Notes: generated by a model not told the origin, from the sequence alone. Positions 8,188 through 15,751 are shown, counted from the first letter of the stretch. The stretch: DNA of 32,913 bases from Methyloglobulus morosus KoM1 (GCF_000496735.2 NZ_AYLO01000018.1:1-32913); one strand, 5' to 3'. A program made the numbers and translations.

Positions 8188-8448
8188 ATGGCAATCAACC
8201 CTGAAACAGTCGAGCAAATCCAGGCGATGTTGACGGCTTCGGCAACAACATCGGAACGGATTGCCACCTTGCGTAAAAGCATTCCGGGCTTATCAATCAC
8301 CCGCTGCGATGCGAGCGATATGGATGCCGAACAGGCTTGGTTCGAATCGCCTGATTTGAATGTCTATCTAATCGATACCTCGGATCACTGCGTGCGGATT
8401 ACCAACGCTCCGCTAAAAGCAACCGGCCTGATTATAGCGGTGAAGTAA
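8188..8448 (+). CDS. Small nif-operon protein, unknown function
   Basis: An 86-residue acidic protein with no membrane segment. Features are a helical N-terminus (NPETVEQIQAML), an ITRCDASDMD segment with the only cysteine besides one in SDHCVRIT, and a C-terminal beta-rich ATGLIIAVK. It resembles a small uncharacterised family found in nif clusters (possibly DUF6129), but I am not sure of that name. It starts two bases after nifT stops and is followed after 11 bases by the DegT-family gene, so it is surely part of the same operon. Function cannot be stated. Confidence 0.7.
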   Translation: MAINPETVEQIQAMLTASATTSERIATLRKSIPGLSITRCDASDMDAEQAWFESPDLNVYLIDTSDHCVRITNAPLKATGLIIAVK

Positions 8449-8459
8449 AAGGAGACCTT

Positions 8460-9614
8460 ATGAACCAGAATCCGACGATACTTTTTTCCGATCCCGATAT
8501 CAGCATGCAAGAACTCGAAGCTGTCGAGGCGGTGCTTAAGTCCCCCCGGTTGAGTGCAGGGCCGGTGGTGGAGGCATTTGAAGCGGCTTTTGCTCGCTAC
8601 CTGGGACGTAAACATGCCGTGGCCGTGAGCAGTGCAACATTGGGTTTGATGCTAACGCTAAAAGTCAACGGGATTGGCGCTGGCGATGAAGTCATCGCCT
8701 CTTCCTTCAGCTTTCGCGAAACGGCGCACGGAATAACGCTGGCAGGCGCGATACCGGTCTTTGCGGACATCGATTATTGGTCAGGGACACTGGCTTCGGA
8801 GAAAGTGGCTGCAAAAATCACGAGTAAAACCCGTGCGATTGTGGTCGGCAATACCTGTGGTCATCCTGCACCCTGGCAGGCATTCCGTGAGCTGGCAACC
8901 AAACATAAGCTGCTGTTGATCGAAGATTCCAGCGAAGCGCTGGGTTCGGTTTATCAAGGCAAGTTGGTCGGTAATTTCGGCGACTGCTCTATCTTCGACC
9001 TGTCCCAGCCTGGGCCGATAACCTGTGGTGAAGGCGGCATGATCGTGACCGATGATGCCGCACTGGCTGCACGCCTGCGCGGCAATCGTGGGCGCAAAAT
9101 CGAAGAGCGGCAATCGGTGGTGGTGGGGAGTACCGTACCTTATCAGGCCGTGTTATCGGATTTCAGCGCCGCCTTGGGGCTGGTCCAGGTCAAACGGATC
9201 GATGAAATCCTGGAACGACGTAAAGTGATCGAAGGTTATTACAACGAATACATGCAATCCTTTGAAGGCATCAAGCCGCCTTATGTCGCGCCCGATGTCG
9301 ATGAGGTTCATTGGTCGTTTTATATCGTCCATCTCGGTACCCGTTTTTCCCGCTCCAGTCGGGATGCCATTATCCTCGACCTGGAAACCGAACAGATTGA
9401 AGTTTTTGCTTATTGCCAGCCCTTGCATCAGCAACGTTATTACAGCGATATCGGCTATCGCCGGGGTGAATTCTTTGTCACCGAAAAACTGGCCGACCGC
9501 GCTATTGCTTTGCCGTTCCACGGGCATCTAACTGAGGATCAGGTGGGATTTATCGTTCAAACAGCGAAGGATGCCTCGATCAATATTGGTGCAGGTGCCG
9601 CCATTTATTTATAA
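8460..9614 (+). CDS. DegT/DnrJ/EryC1-fold protein lacking the PLP lysine
   Basis: The 384-residue protein has the full DegT/DnrJ/EryC1/StrS sugar-aminotransferase fold: AVSSATLGLML in the cofactor phosphate site, the ASSFSFRETAH segment, the Asp156 of LLIEDSSEALGSVYQGK that normally contacts the PLP ring nitrogen, and GEGGMIVTDD. The lysine that normally forms the Schiff base lies ten residues after the GD of NFGD; here that position is Gly185 (LSQPGPIT before GEGG). The spacing to GEGG is unchanged, so this is a substitution, not a gap. The protein is therefore unlikely to be an ordinary aminotransferase. It sits among nif accessory genes, with no sugar-nucleotide genes nearby. AAAGGAG precedes the ATG. 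Its role is unknown. Confidence 0.88.
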   Translation: MNQNPTILFSDPDISMQELEAVEAVLKSPRLSAGPVVEAFEAAFARYLGRKHAVAVSSATLGLMLTLKVNGIGAGDEVIASSFSFRETAHGITLAGAIPVFADIDYWSGTLASEKVAAKITSKTRAIVVGNTCGHPAPWQAFRELATKHKLLLIEDSSEALGSVYQGKLVGNFGDCSIFDLSQPGPITCGEGGMIVTDDAALAARLRGNRGRKIEERQSVVVGSTVPYQAVLSDFSAALGLVQVKRIDEILERRKVIEGYYNEYMQSFEGIKPPYVAPDVDEVHWSFYIVHLGTRFSRSSRDAIILDLETEQIEVFAYCQPLHQQRYYSDIGYRRGEFFVTEKLADRAIALPFHGHLTEDQVGFIVQTAKDASINIGAGAAIYL

Positions 9615-9637
9615 CTTTATACAACAGGAGAAAAACT

Positions 9638-9943
9638 ATGCCATCTATTACCGTTCAGCCTTCCGGCAAAACCTTTGAAGCCGAGGTCGGCACAAGCTTG
9701 TTGGCGGCATTGCTCGCCGCCGGGGAGCCTATCGAACATAAATGCGACGGCAAGGCCGAATGCGGTTCTTGCCACCTGTTTGTGCAGGAAGGCCGCAAAA
9801 GCTTATCCAGGGCACAGCGCCCCGAACATGAAAGGCTCGACAGCATGATCGGCATCGGCTCGAAATCAAGATTGGCTTGCCAAGCATTGCTGGGTACCGA
9901 AGACGTGACTGTGGAATTGTTGAGCTTTGCGTCTGGATTATAA
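9638..9943 (+). CDS. [2Fe-2S] ferredoxin, first of a tandem pair
   Basis: The 101-residue protein has the beta-grasp ferredoxin pattern with cluster ligands Cys36, Cys42, Cys45 and Cys81 (CxxxxxCxxC, then RLACQ). The spacing matches the adrenodoxin/FeSII-like group rather than plant-type ferredoxins. FeSII (Shethna) proteins bind nitrogenase and protect it from oxygen in Azotobacter; whether this protein does so is untested, and it could equally be an electron carrier. AGGAG lies 8 bases before the ATG. The next gene is a diverged copy. Confidence 0.9.
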   Translation: MPSITVQPSGKTFEAEVGTSLLAALLAAGEPIEHKCDGKAECGSCHLFVQEGRKSLSRAQRPEHERLDSMIGIGSKSRLACQALLGTEDVTVELLSFASGL

Positions 9944-9957
9944 AAAAAGAATCGCCT

Positions 9958-10290
9958 GTGTCGGGCTACCTAAGGGCGGACAGGCGCATAAACAGTGCGC
10001 TTAACCTCACGATCCTGCCTTCCGGCAGGACGGTTCAAGTCATTGGCGGGACTCGTCTACTGGTGGCTATTACTGATGCAGGGGAGTCGGTTATCGATGA
10101 ATGCGGGGGGCGCAGCCGTTGCGGCTCCTGCCATGTCGTAGTCCGCTTCGGTTGGCGCAGCTTATCCAAAATACGGACTAAAGAGCGTGAACGGCTTACC
10201 CAACTCAACGGTGCGAATATGTTGAGCAGGCTGGCATGTCAAGCCATGCTGGGCGCGCATGATGTAACGGTTGAGCTTATGCCACACTGA
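9958..10290 (+). CDS. [2Fe-2S] ferredoxin, second of a tandem pair
   Basis: A diverged duplicate of the preceding ferredoxin. Both share an LPSG/QPSG segment, the cluster motif ECGGRSRCGSC, a RSLS or KSLS segment, an SRLACQAML end and DVTVEL. All four cluster cysteines are kept. The start is uncertain: no in-frame ATG precedes the domain and the best choice is GTG 9958, giving 110 residues, without a clear Shine-Dalgarno. This copy is more basic and has more substitutions in the loop after the cluster (VVRFGWRS). It may be poorly translated, coupled to the upstream gene, or specialised for another partner. Confidence 0.82.
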   Translation: MSGYLRADRRINSALNLTILPSGRTVQVIGGTRLLVAITDAGESVIDECGGRSRCGSCHVVVRFGWRSLSKIRTKERERLTQLNGANMLSRLACQAMLGAHDVTVELMPH

Positions 10291-10338
10291 CTTAAGCCAG
10301 ATAGACTTAATATTAGGTTCTTAAATTAGGAGATTTTT

Positions 10339-10638
10339 ATGGATACCAATGAAACAAATTCTGAACCCCAGGCTGAGGCCACAGCGGCTGTTAACGTGGA
10401 AGTAGTGGCCAAGGAAGCCATCGATTGCCTTATCCACTTGCGCTTCCAGCCCGATGGCTCTGTGATCGAGATTGGCGAACGCCCGTCTGGCGTTACTGCA
10501 CAAAATTGGTTTAATTATTTGAGCCGACATACCCATAACTGCTATCAGGCACTCTCCGGTGGGCGCGGGTTATTCCGTCTGCCGCGCCTGGAAGTCGATG
10601 CCTTGAAGACGGCATGTATTGGGGAGAATGCGACATGA
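10339..10638 (+). CDS. Small nif-operon protein, unknown function
   Basis: A 99-residue protein with a flexible Glu/Ala/Thr-rich N-terminus of about 20 residues. A compact domain follows with CLIHLRFQPDGSVIEIGERPSG, then WFNYLSRHTHNCYQALSGGRGLFRLPR. It has no membrane segment. TTAGGAG lies before the ATG. Its stop overlaps the start of the SIR2-like gene as ATGA, so the two are probably made in a fixed ratio and may interact. I do not recognise the family. Confidence 0.75.
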   Translation: MDTNETNSEPQAEATAAVNVEVVAKEAIDCLIHLRFQPDGSVIEIGERPSGVTAQNWFNYLSRHTHNCYQALSGGRGLFRLPRLEVDALKTACIGENAT

Positions 10639-11492
10639 GCAGCGCAACATTAACGCAGATTCGGGCGGGCCTGGAGTCGGGTAGGATTATCCCTTATCTT
10701 GGACCGGAAGTGCTGAACCTGGAAGCGGACGTAGCGGTGCCAGGTTCGCCGGAACTGCTTGTGGACTTAATTACGGCGAAGGTTACCGTACCCCATAAGA
10801 TCAAGAAAAACCTGACTGCCGCTAGCCAGTATATCGAAAACTTTAAGCATCGTAAGACGCTGGTGGGATTAATGGGCGACGCATTTCAGGGCAAGCCTGC
10901 GCCGACCTATTTGCACGATTACTTGGTTTCCATGCCCAAGCCTTTGCCATTGATAGTTGACGTGTGGTATGACGCGACCATGGCTGCCGCCTTGCAAGGC
11001 CGAAAAAACTTCGGCCAGATCCAGGGGGTGAGCCGGGCGGAACACTTCAACGAGTGGGTGCATTATTACAATGCCGACGGCACGCCAGCGGAAGCATCGG
11101 CAGCCACACAGTGGGCGACAGTCCTGTACAAGCCGCTGGGTTCGATAGCGCCGGATAAAAACTTTATTGTGTCCGATTCCGATTATGTGGAAGTGCTGAC
11201 CGAAATCGACATTCAAACCCCGATTCCGCAAGTCGTCCAGCAATTGCGGACGGATCGGAGTTTCCTTTTCTTGGGTTGCCGCTTTCGCAACCAGTTGGAA
11301 CGCAGCTTCGCACGCCAGATCATGAAGCGGTCATCAGCCAAGCATTGGGCAGTGTTGGAGAATGAGCCGACCCGTAACGAACTGCGTTTTTTAACCGAGC
11401 AGAATATCGAAGCGATTCGGATACCGTTGGCGGAATTCGCTGAGCAATTGACCGAAACTTCGTTGGAACCTTCCGTTGCAGCGGCTGTGTGA
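10635..11492 (+). CDS. SIR2-like protein with degenerate active site
   Basis: The 285-residue protein resembles the SIR2_2 group of the Rossmann-type NAD-binding SIR2 superfamily. It has a hydrophobic strand followed by a glycine turn (RIIPYLGPEV), a VDVWYDATMAAAL strand-helix in place of the usual TTNYD, a YKPLGSIAPDKNFIVSDSDYVEVL region, and a late LFLGCRFRNQLERSF segment. The GAGxS glycine motif is reduced to YLGPE. The K-L-H-G catalytic His position reads K-P-L-G (residues 166-169). So it may bind NAD weakly or act structurally. ATG 10635 is chosen because GGGGAG lies 8 bases upstream; ATG 10614 lacks one. Role in nitrogen fixation unknown. Confidence 0.8.
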   Translation: MSSATLTQIRAGLESGRIIPYLGPEVLNLEADVAVPGSPELLVDLITAKVTVPHKIKKNLTAASQYIENFKHRKTLVGLMGDAFQGKPAPTYLHDYLVSMPKPLPLIVDVWYDATMAAALQGRKNFGQIQGVSRAEHFNEWVHYYNADGTPAEASAATQWATVLYKPLGSIAPDKNFIVSDSDYVEVLTEIDIQTPIPQVVQQLRTDRSFLFLGCRFRNQLERSFARQIMKRSSAKHWAVLENEPTRNELRFLTEQNIEAIRIPLAEFAEQLTETSLEPSVAAAV

Positions 11493-11515
11493 CGACCACA
11501 ATAAGGCAAGCAAAT

Positions 11516-11800
11516 ATGAGCAATAGCAGAGTCGAACGAATTCAAGCAACGATTAACACTGCCTTGCAGCCGGATTTTTTAGATATTATCGACGACAGTC
11601 AGGCACATGCCGGTGATCCGGGCGCACAGAACGGTGCAGGCCATTATGTGGTCTCTATCGTCTCTAAACAGTTTGTTGGCTGCTCTATGGTCCAGCGTCA
11701 CCGCTTGGTTTATGATGCACTGGCCAGTTTTATGCCGACGGAAATCCACGCCCTTAGGATCAAGGCATTGACACCTGATGAAAAGGCATTGAAGGCATAG
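11516..11800 (+). CDS. BolA-family protein
   Basis: The 94-residue protein has the BolA core: an N-terminal helix (SRVERIQATINTAL), the HYVVSIVSKQFVGCSMVQRHRLVYDAL signature with the RHR histidine, and a helical end with LTPDEKA. BolA proteins partner monothiol glutaredoxins in Fe-S trafficking or iron sensing. No glutaredoxin gene is in this window. A Cys occurs at residue 56 in the loop before the signature. It lies between the SIR2-like gene and bfd, which points to an iron or Fe-S role. The ribosome binding site before ATG 11516 is weak (AAGG). Confidence 0.9.
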   Translation: MSNSRVERIQATINTALQPDFLDIIDDSQAHAGDPGAQNGAGHYVVSIVSKQFVGCSMVQRHRLVYDALASFMPTEIHALRIKALTPDEKALKA

Positions 11801-11835
11801 TCATCTTATAACAATCGGTATCAAGGAAAATAGCG

Positions 11836-12024
11836 ATGTATGTCTGTGTATGTAGGCCGATTACAGAGAACCAGATACGCTCTGAAGTAAAAAATGGCGC
11901 GTGCTCGATGCGCGATCTTAAGCAACGCTTGGGTGTGGCTGCTTGTTGTGGCAAATGTGCGCGCCATGCTTATCAGATTATGAATGAAGGAAAATCTGAG
12001 ATAGCCTGTCTAACTGCGGGTTGA
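11836..12024 (+). CDS. bfd: Bacterioferritin-associated ferredoxin
   Basis: A 62-residue [2Fe-2S] protein with Cys4 and Cys6 (CVC) and a CCGKC segment near residue 38, the CxC-x(~32)-CxxC arrangement of Bfd. Bfd passes electrons to the bacterioferritin haem to release stored iron. It lies 22 bases before the bacterioferritin gene. An extra Cys next to the CxxC and a short C-terminal tail with one more Cys are minor departures. AAGGAAAATAGCG precedes the ATG. Confidence 0.93.
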   Translation: MYVCVCRPITENQIRSEVKNGACSMRDLKQRLGVAACCGKCARHAYQIMNEGKSEIACLTAG

Positions 12025-12046
12025 TATAGGGTCTAGGAGAATAATA

Positions 12047-12523
12047 ATGAAAGGCGACGTAAAAGTTATTGAGTACCTCAACAAGGTGCTGTGTAATGAA
12101 TTGACAGCGATTAACCAGTATTTTCTACATGCCCGCATGTTTAAAAACTGGGGTTTTCAGAAATTGAATGAGAAGGAATATCATGAGTCGATTGATGAAA
12201 TGAAACACGCGGATCAATTGATCAACCGCATCTTATATCTGGAAGGCTTGCCCAACCTGCAAGAGCTCAGCAAGCTGTTGATCGGCGAAAATCCCCAGGA
12301 AATATTGGAATGCGACCTGAAATTGGAAATGTTGGGGCATCCCTTGCTTAAGGAAGCCATCGCCTATTGCGAGTCGTGTAAAGACTATATATCGCGCGAG
12401 CTTTTCGAGGATATTTTGGAAAGTGAAGAAGAACACATCGATTGGCTGGAAACCCAGCTCGAACTGATAGGCAAGGTGGGCTTGCAAAATTATTTGCAGG
12501 AACAAATGGGATCGGCCTCTTGA
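12047..12523 (+). CDS. bfr: Bacterioferritin
   Basis: A 158-residue haem-containing ferritin that stores iron. The di-iron ferroxidase ligands are all present at the classic positions: Glu18, Glu51, His54, Glu94, Glu127 and His130. The haem ligand Met52 is there too. TAGGAGAATAATA precedes the ATG. As last gene of the nifB operon, with bfd just before, it probably supplies iron for the many clusters of nitrogenase, or protects against iron-driven oxidative damage during induction. Confidence 0.96.
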   Translation: MKGDVKVIEYLNKVLCNELTAINQYFLHARMFKNWGFQKLNEKEYHESIDEMKHADQLINRILYLEGLPNLQELSKLLIGENPQEILECDLKLEMLGHPLLKEAIAYCESCKDYISRELFEDILESEEEHIDWLETQLELIGKVGLQNYLQEQMGSAS

Positions 12524-12619
12524 GAGGGTAGGTTATCGGTTCGATTGGGGGTTCAGTGCTGGGCGTATTAGGAGCATAAACAGGTTAACGTTCAGATAAG
12601 CAGGGAGTTTCCGTGCGCC

Positions 12620-12657
12620 GTAATCCGCCGCATGGTAAAGTACAGGCGGCGGATTAC
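12620..12657. repeat. 12-bp inverted repeat hairpin
   Basis: GTAATCCGCCGC at 12620-12631 and its exact reverse complement at 12646-12657 flank a 14-base loop. There is no T-run after it. GC-rich palindromes of this type are often dispersed through genomes between convergent genes. Confidence 0.6.
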
Positions 12658-12805
12658 ACCGCTGCCAAACAACCGTGATAAATTGAAACCCAATCAAGAT
12701 GTGCGGCTATCCGCCCTATATTTATTACTACCCCTACGGCTTCCTCTTGAGGGAAGAAGGTTAGGGTAAGGTCGATTTTCCTGTATCTAATTCTTCCCAC
12801 CCCAA

Positions 12806-12882
12806 CCCTCTCGGCAACTGCTCCTGCGTTGCCCCACTAACCTACATCCAGGTAGGGATCCAGCAGGAGAGGGAGATTTTTT
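12806..12882 (+). terminator. Possible terminator after bacterioferritin
   Basis: CCCTCTC at 12806-12812 pairs with GAGAGGG at 12867-12873, and CTCCTGC at 12821-12827 pairs with GCAGGAG at 12863-12869 as an alternative stem. A run of six T follows at 12877-12882. The loop is long for a simple rho-independent terminator, and the whole unit may be a dispersed repeat that happens to end transcription. Confidence 0.4.
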
Positions 12883-12883
12883 C

Positions 12884-13708
12884 TTAACTTAACGGCATTA
12901 GGTTGGCATCACCTTTAGCCTTATTATATGCCTTCGTTATCCGTCGTAGGAGATTAAGGCATTCAAGGCTGGCTGCCATATCCAGGGCGGTAAAATCATC
13001 CAGGCTTTTCAGGCTGGTGTCTGCACCAGCAGCAAGCAAGCGTTCAACGACCTGATGTTTGCTTGCGGAAGCCGCATACATGAGGCAAGTCGCGCCGTTG
13101 TCATTTTGATGGTCAATGTCAATGCCGTTTTGGACGAGATAATCGATGGTGTCAAGATTGTCGTTAAAGCACGCAAACCAGAGCGCATTGTTGCCGTCAC
13201 TGTTTAAGGCATTGACGTCGACACCCAATTGGACAAGCTCTTTAACCATAGGTAACTCTCCCAGTCGGCAGGCGCACATCAACGGCGTGGTTTGGTTGGC
13301 TATCGTTGCTTCGGCGGCATTGGCGTGAAAATCATGTGCCGTGAGCCAAGCGTTGAGTGGCTCAGGTAATACATTCACCACCCTGTCCGGTATTTGTAAG
13401 GATCTGATGCGCCATGCTTCATAACCATCGATAAGATCGTAGATTTCCTTGAAGCCGAAATCGGCAAATATTTTGGCGTAAGTCTGGCTGGCATTGCCGT
13501 GGTAGCAATAAATCAGCATGGGCGTTTTCTTGGGCGTATTAAAGAGTATCTGTTCGAGGTTTGCTTCTGCAAGATGTTGCGCGCGTTCCAGATGGCCTTG
13601 CGTAAATGATATAGGATCACGCACATCAAAAAGCATAAGGTCTGTACGCTTGCATAGCGCTTGCGCCTCCGAAACGGTTACGCGTTGCCAAGGTATTGTC
13701 GGTGTCAT
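12884..13708 (-). CDS. Rhodanese-ankyrin fusion protein
   Basis: The 274-residue protein has two modules. Residues ~5-100 are a rhodanese domain with LFDVRDPISFTQGHL and the active-site loop CYHGNAS (Cys68), like GlpE-type single-domain sulfurtransferases. From about residue 139 there are three to four ankyrin repeats (TTPLMCACRLGELPMV; GNNALWFACFNDNLDTI; GATCLMYAASASKHQVV; FTALDMAASLECL). A rhodanese could carry persulfide sulfur, while the ankyrins would bind a protein partner. Its start overlaps the end of the NifO-SagB gene, making it the last gene of the minus-strand draTG operon. The sulfur client is unknown. Confidence 0.88.
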   Translation of the reverse strand: MTPTIPWQRVTVSEAQALCKRTDLMLFDVRDPISFTQGHLERAQHLAEANLEQILFNTPKKTPMLIYCYHGNASQTYAKIFADFGFKEIYDLIDGYEAWRIRSLQIPDRVVNVLPEPLNAWLTAHDFHANAAEATIANQTTPLMCACRLGELPMVKELVQLGVDVNALNSDGNNALWFACFNDNLDTIDYLVQNGIDIDHQNDNGATCLMYAASASKHQVVERLLAAGADTSLKSLDDFTALDMAASLECLNLLRRITKAYNKAKGDANLMPLS

Positions 13709-15750
13709 CTCATTTCCTTCGGGTAGGGCGGTAAGGTGAGTATTCGGGCATCATTCAATGAATAGCCGATGGTGAAGTGGTAAAGCGATTGGAAACTTTG
13801 CCCTGAAAGCCCGAGCAGTTCGTGCATGGAATCGTCGAAATAACAGCCAATGCCCGTTCCACGCACACCCGCCGCCTCCGCTTCCAGATAAAGCACCTGT
13901 CCAAGCAGTCCCGCTTCCCAATATAATTCCCTATAGAGCCAAGAAGCCTGTTGTATGGTCGGTTCAAACTCCGCGAGCATTCCAAGCGAAAAACAGCCTT
14001 GTTTGGCGATGGCTTGGTGACAACTGATCGTTTGCGATGCTTGGCCGCAGTCAGCGGCAACAAGTTGGAATAAGGGCAGATGATCAGGACATTCCTGCGC
14101 CTTGACCCAGGCGAATTCGCTGCTTAAAGCCGCCCTGAGGGAAGATTCTGCAATGTGGCTACGCGGTAAAATATAGAGGCCAGGGGTAAGGCCGTCCACC
14201 CGATGTACGAATAAGACCGGATGCAACCTAGGCGGATATTGCCATACATCCCAGGGTGGTGCCGGGCGGGGTAGCAGGCAATCTAGGATATGATAAAAAA
14301 CGGCTGCGGTTATGCTCGGTTTCCCGTCAAAGTGCTGGGCACTTCGGCGTTGCCGGATTAGGGCGGCGGCAGGTGTTTGGTTAATCGACGGTAACGGCGG
14401 ATATTCAGTTGTCGGTTGAAATATTGGCGAGTCTGTTACGGGTTTGCGTGTCGCTGCCGCGACTTCATCGATCACAGGCCAGTGGTACATGGGGTGAGGA
14501 TCGAGAGTATTCGCTTTTCCATACCATTCTCCTCGGGCTAAATCCCAATCGGGTAATTTATCCGAATCCGCTTCGCCCGTGTTGGCGGTAATTGCCAGCA
14601 ATAGCTCAGGTTCTTCCGTTTCCGCCCCGGTGAAATCCTGGTTTCGGTTTAGCCCCAGCAAGCCAGCCAACCGATCGCTGCCTAGGTTTTCCACGATACG
14701 TACCGACCAGCCCAGCGCGGCGGCGGCGTAACGTAGAGTCCCGATGGCGTGGCCGACATCGTGTTGGCAGTACCTGAAAGCGCGTTCGCCATATTTCCAT
14801 GCTTCCCGCCAGTGGATCGAACTGAGGCCGACAAACAATCGCAGGGTAATTGCCGTATCGTCGCTTCGGTAGGCGTTAAACCGTCGCTCTAAAACGTGAT
14901 CCCGGCTAATATAGTGGTAAACGCCGTCGCTGAGGTCAGGGACGCCTTCGCAGACGATATAGCCTTCCGTCGGGTGCAGGTTGCCGCTCGAAGGGTTGCA
15001 GCGCAGCGCCCACCGATCCGGCCCGTATTCTTTCCATGCCGAAATGCCCAAGGCCAATTCCAGCAGCCAGCCGATGCCTTGAAGGTCGAGTGGTTGTGGG
15101 GCGACAGCCGAGGGTTGATAAAGGTTGGCAAAGGGCGTGGCCAATTCAGTATCCGCAAAAGGCAGCGTTATCCTTGGTGCGCCGCTAAATTCGCGGAACG
15201 GATTCGGCTGGCTGGTCCAATCCAAAGTTTCCGGGCCTGTCGCATAGCGTTCCAAACGATGTTTGGTGCGGTTATGGTACGCCAATACATGGTCGTAATT
15301 ACTTGCAGAAGTCATTTCGATGGCTCCGGACAGGGTTGGTTTGGCGTTGCGGCGGCAGCGTTCCAGGTCTTGTTCCGCCAATGCCTCGACTTGTTCGGGG
15401 CTAAGGCCGATCCAGCTATCGATCCGGTCTTGGTCGAAACCAGAGTCGCGTTGTTCGCCCACTTGCAACAGCGGGCGACGAATCAACAACGGATCGGTCA
15501 GCATAAGGTTCAACGCTTCGGTTTCGGTCAAGTTTTCCGGTGTTATTTCTTCCGATTTAATCTGCGGTGCAGCACGATTGAACCACTCCGTGACAGGTTT
15601 ATCACCAAAAAAAGGTCGCAGTTCGTCAGCAGTAAATCCGTTTGTTAACAGGTTCATGGGGACGACCTGATGTCCGGCTTTTTCCAGTAACTGTTTTTGC
15701 CGGCTGTTGTTGGCGCAACCGGGCTTCTCATAAAAGATCACTATCGCCAT
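13705..15750 (-). CDS. NifO-SagB fusion: ArsC-fold domain plus tandem nitroreductase
   Basis: The 681-residue protein begins with a NifO/ArsC-type thioredoxin-fold domain, residues 1-~116: IFYEKPGCANNSRQKQ, then WFNRAAP and LMLTDPLLIRRPLL. From about 146 it continues as a SagB-type FMN-dependent oxidoreductase with two nitroreductase-like halves (~150-450, with SGNLHPTEGYIVCEGVPD; ~470-680, with a RQRRSAQHFDG start and AAGVRGTGIGCYFDD end). NifO normally stands alone at about 140 residues, and SagB proteins also stand alone. Met146, the first residue of the SagB part, is preceded by GGAG with an 8-base spacer, so an internal start may also yield free SagB. It lies 1 base after draG. Substrate is unknown. 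Confidence 0.88.
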   Translation of the reverse strand: MAIVIFYEKPGCANNSRQKQLLEKAGHQVVPMNLLTNGFTADELRPFFGDKPVTEWFNRAAPQIKSEEITPENLTETEALNLMLTDPLLIRRPLLQVGEQRDSGFDQDRIDSWIGLSPEQVEALAEQDLERCRRNAKPTLSGAIEMTSASNYDHVLAYHNRTKHRLERYATGPETLDWTSQPNPFREFSGAPRITLPFADTELATPFANLYQPSAVAPQPLDLQGIGWLLELALGISAWKEYGPDRWALRCNPSSGNLHPTEGYIVCEGVPDLSDGVYHYISRDHVLERRFNAYRSDDTAITLRLFVGLSSIHWREAWKYGERAFRYCQHDVGHAIGTLRYAAAALGWSVRIVENLGSDRLAGLLGLNRNQDFTGAETEEPELLLAITANTGEADSDKLPDWDLARGEWYGKANTLDPHPMYHWPVIDEVAAATRKPVTDSPIFQPTTEYPPLPSINQTPAAALIRQRRSAQHFDGKPSITAAVFYHILDCLLPRPAPPWDVWQYPPRLHPVLFVHRVDGLTPGLYILPRSHIAESSLRAALSSEFAWVKAQECPDHLPLFQLVAADCGQASQTISCHQAIAKQGCFSLGMLAEFEPTIQQASWLYRELYWEAGLLGQVLYLEAEAAGVRGTGIGCYFDDSMHELLGLSGQSFQSLYHFTIGYSLNDARILTLPPYPKEMR

Positions 15751-15751
15751 G

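Larger units (their letters stand above)
12524..12883. other. Repeat-rich spacer between convergent operons
   Basis: No gene is seen in this 360-base spacer between bfr (plus) and the rhodanese-ankyrin gene (minus). It holds a 12-bp stem hairpin at 12620-12657 and a second palindromic repeat at 12806-12882, listed separately. GAGGGAAGAAGGTTAGGGT (12747 region) is also a near inverted copy of bases around 12790-12812. Confidence 0.6.

Noticed and set aside
10614-10634. ATG 10614 as start of the SIR2-like gene
   Set aside because: No ribosome binding site and a larger overlap; ATG 10635 has GGGGAG at good distance and the ATGA coupling common in this operon.
14896-15648. 250-codon plus-strand frame opposite the NifO-SagB gene
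   Set aside because: It lies wholly antisense to a gene with clear domain motifs and reads as a low-similarity, Arg/Ala/Gln-rich product; a shadow frame.
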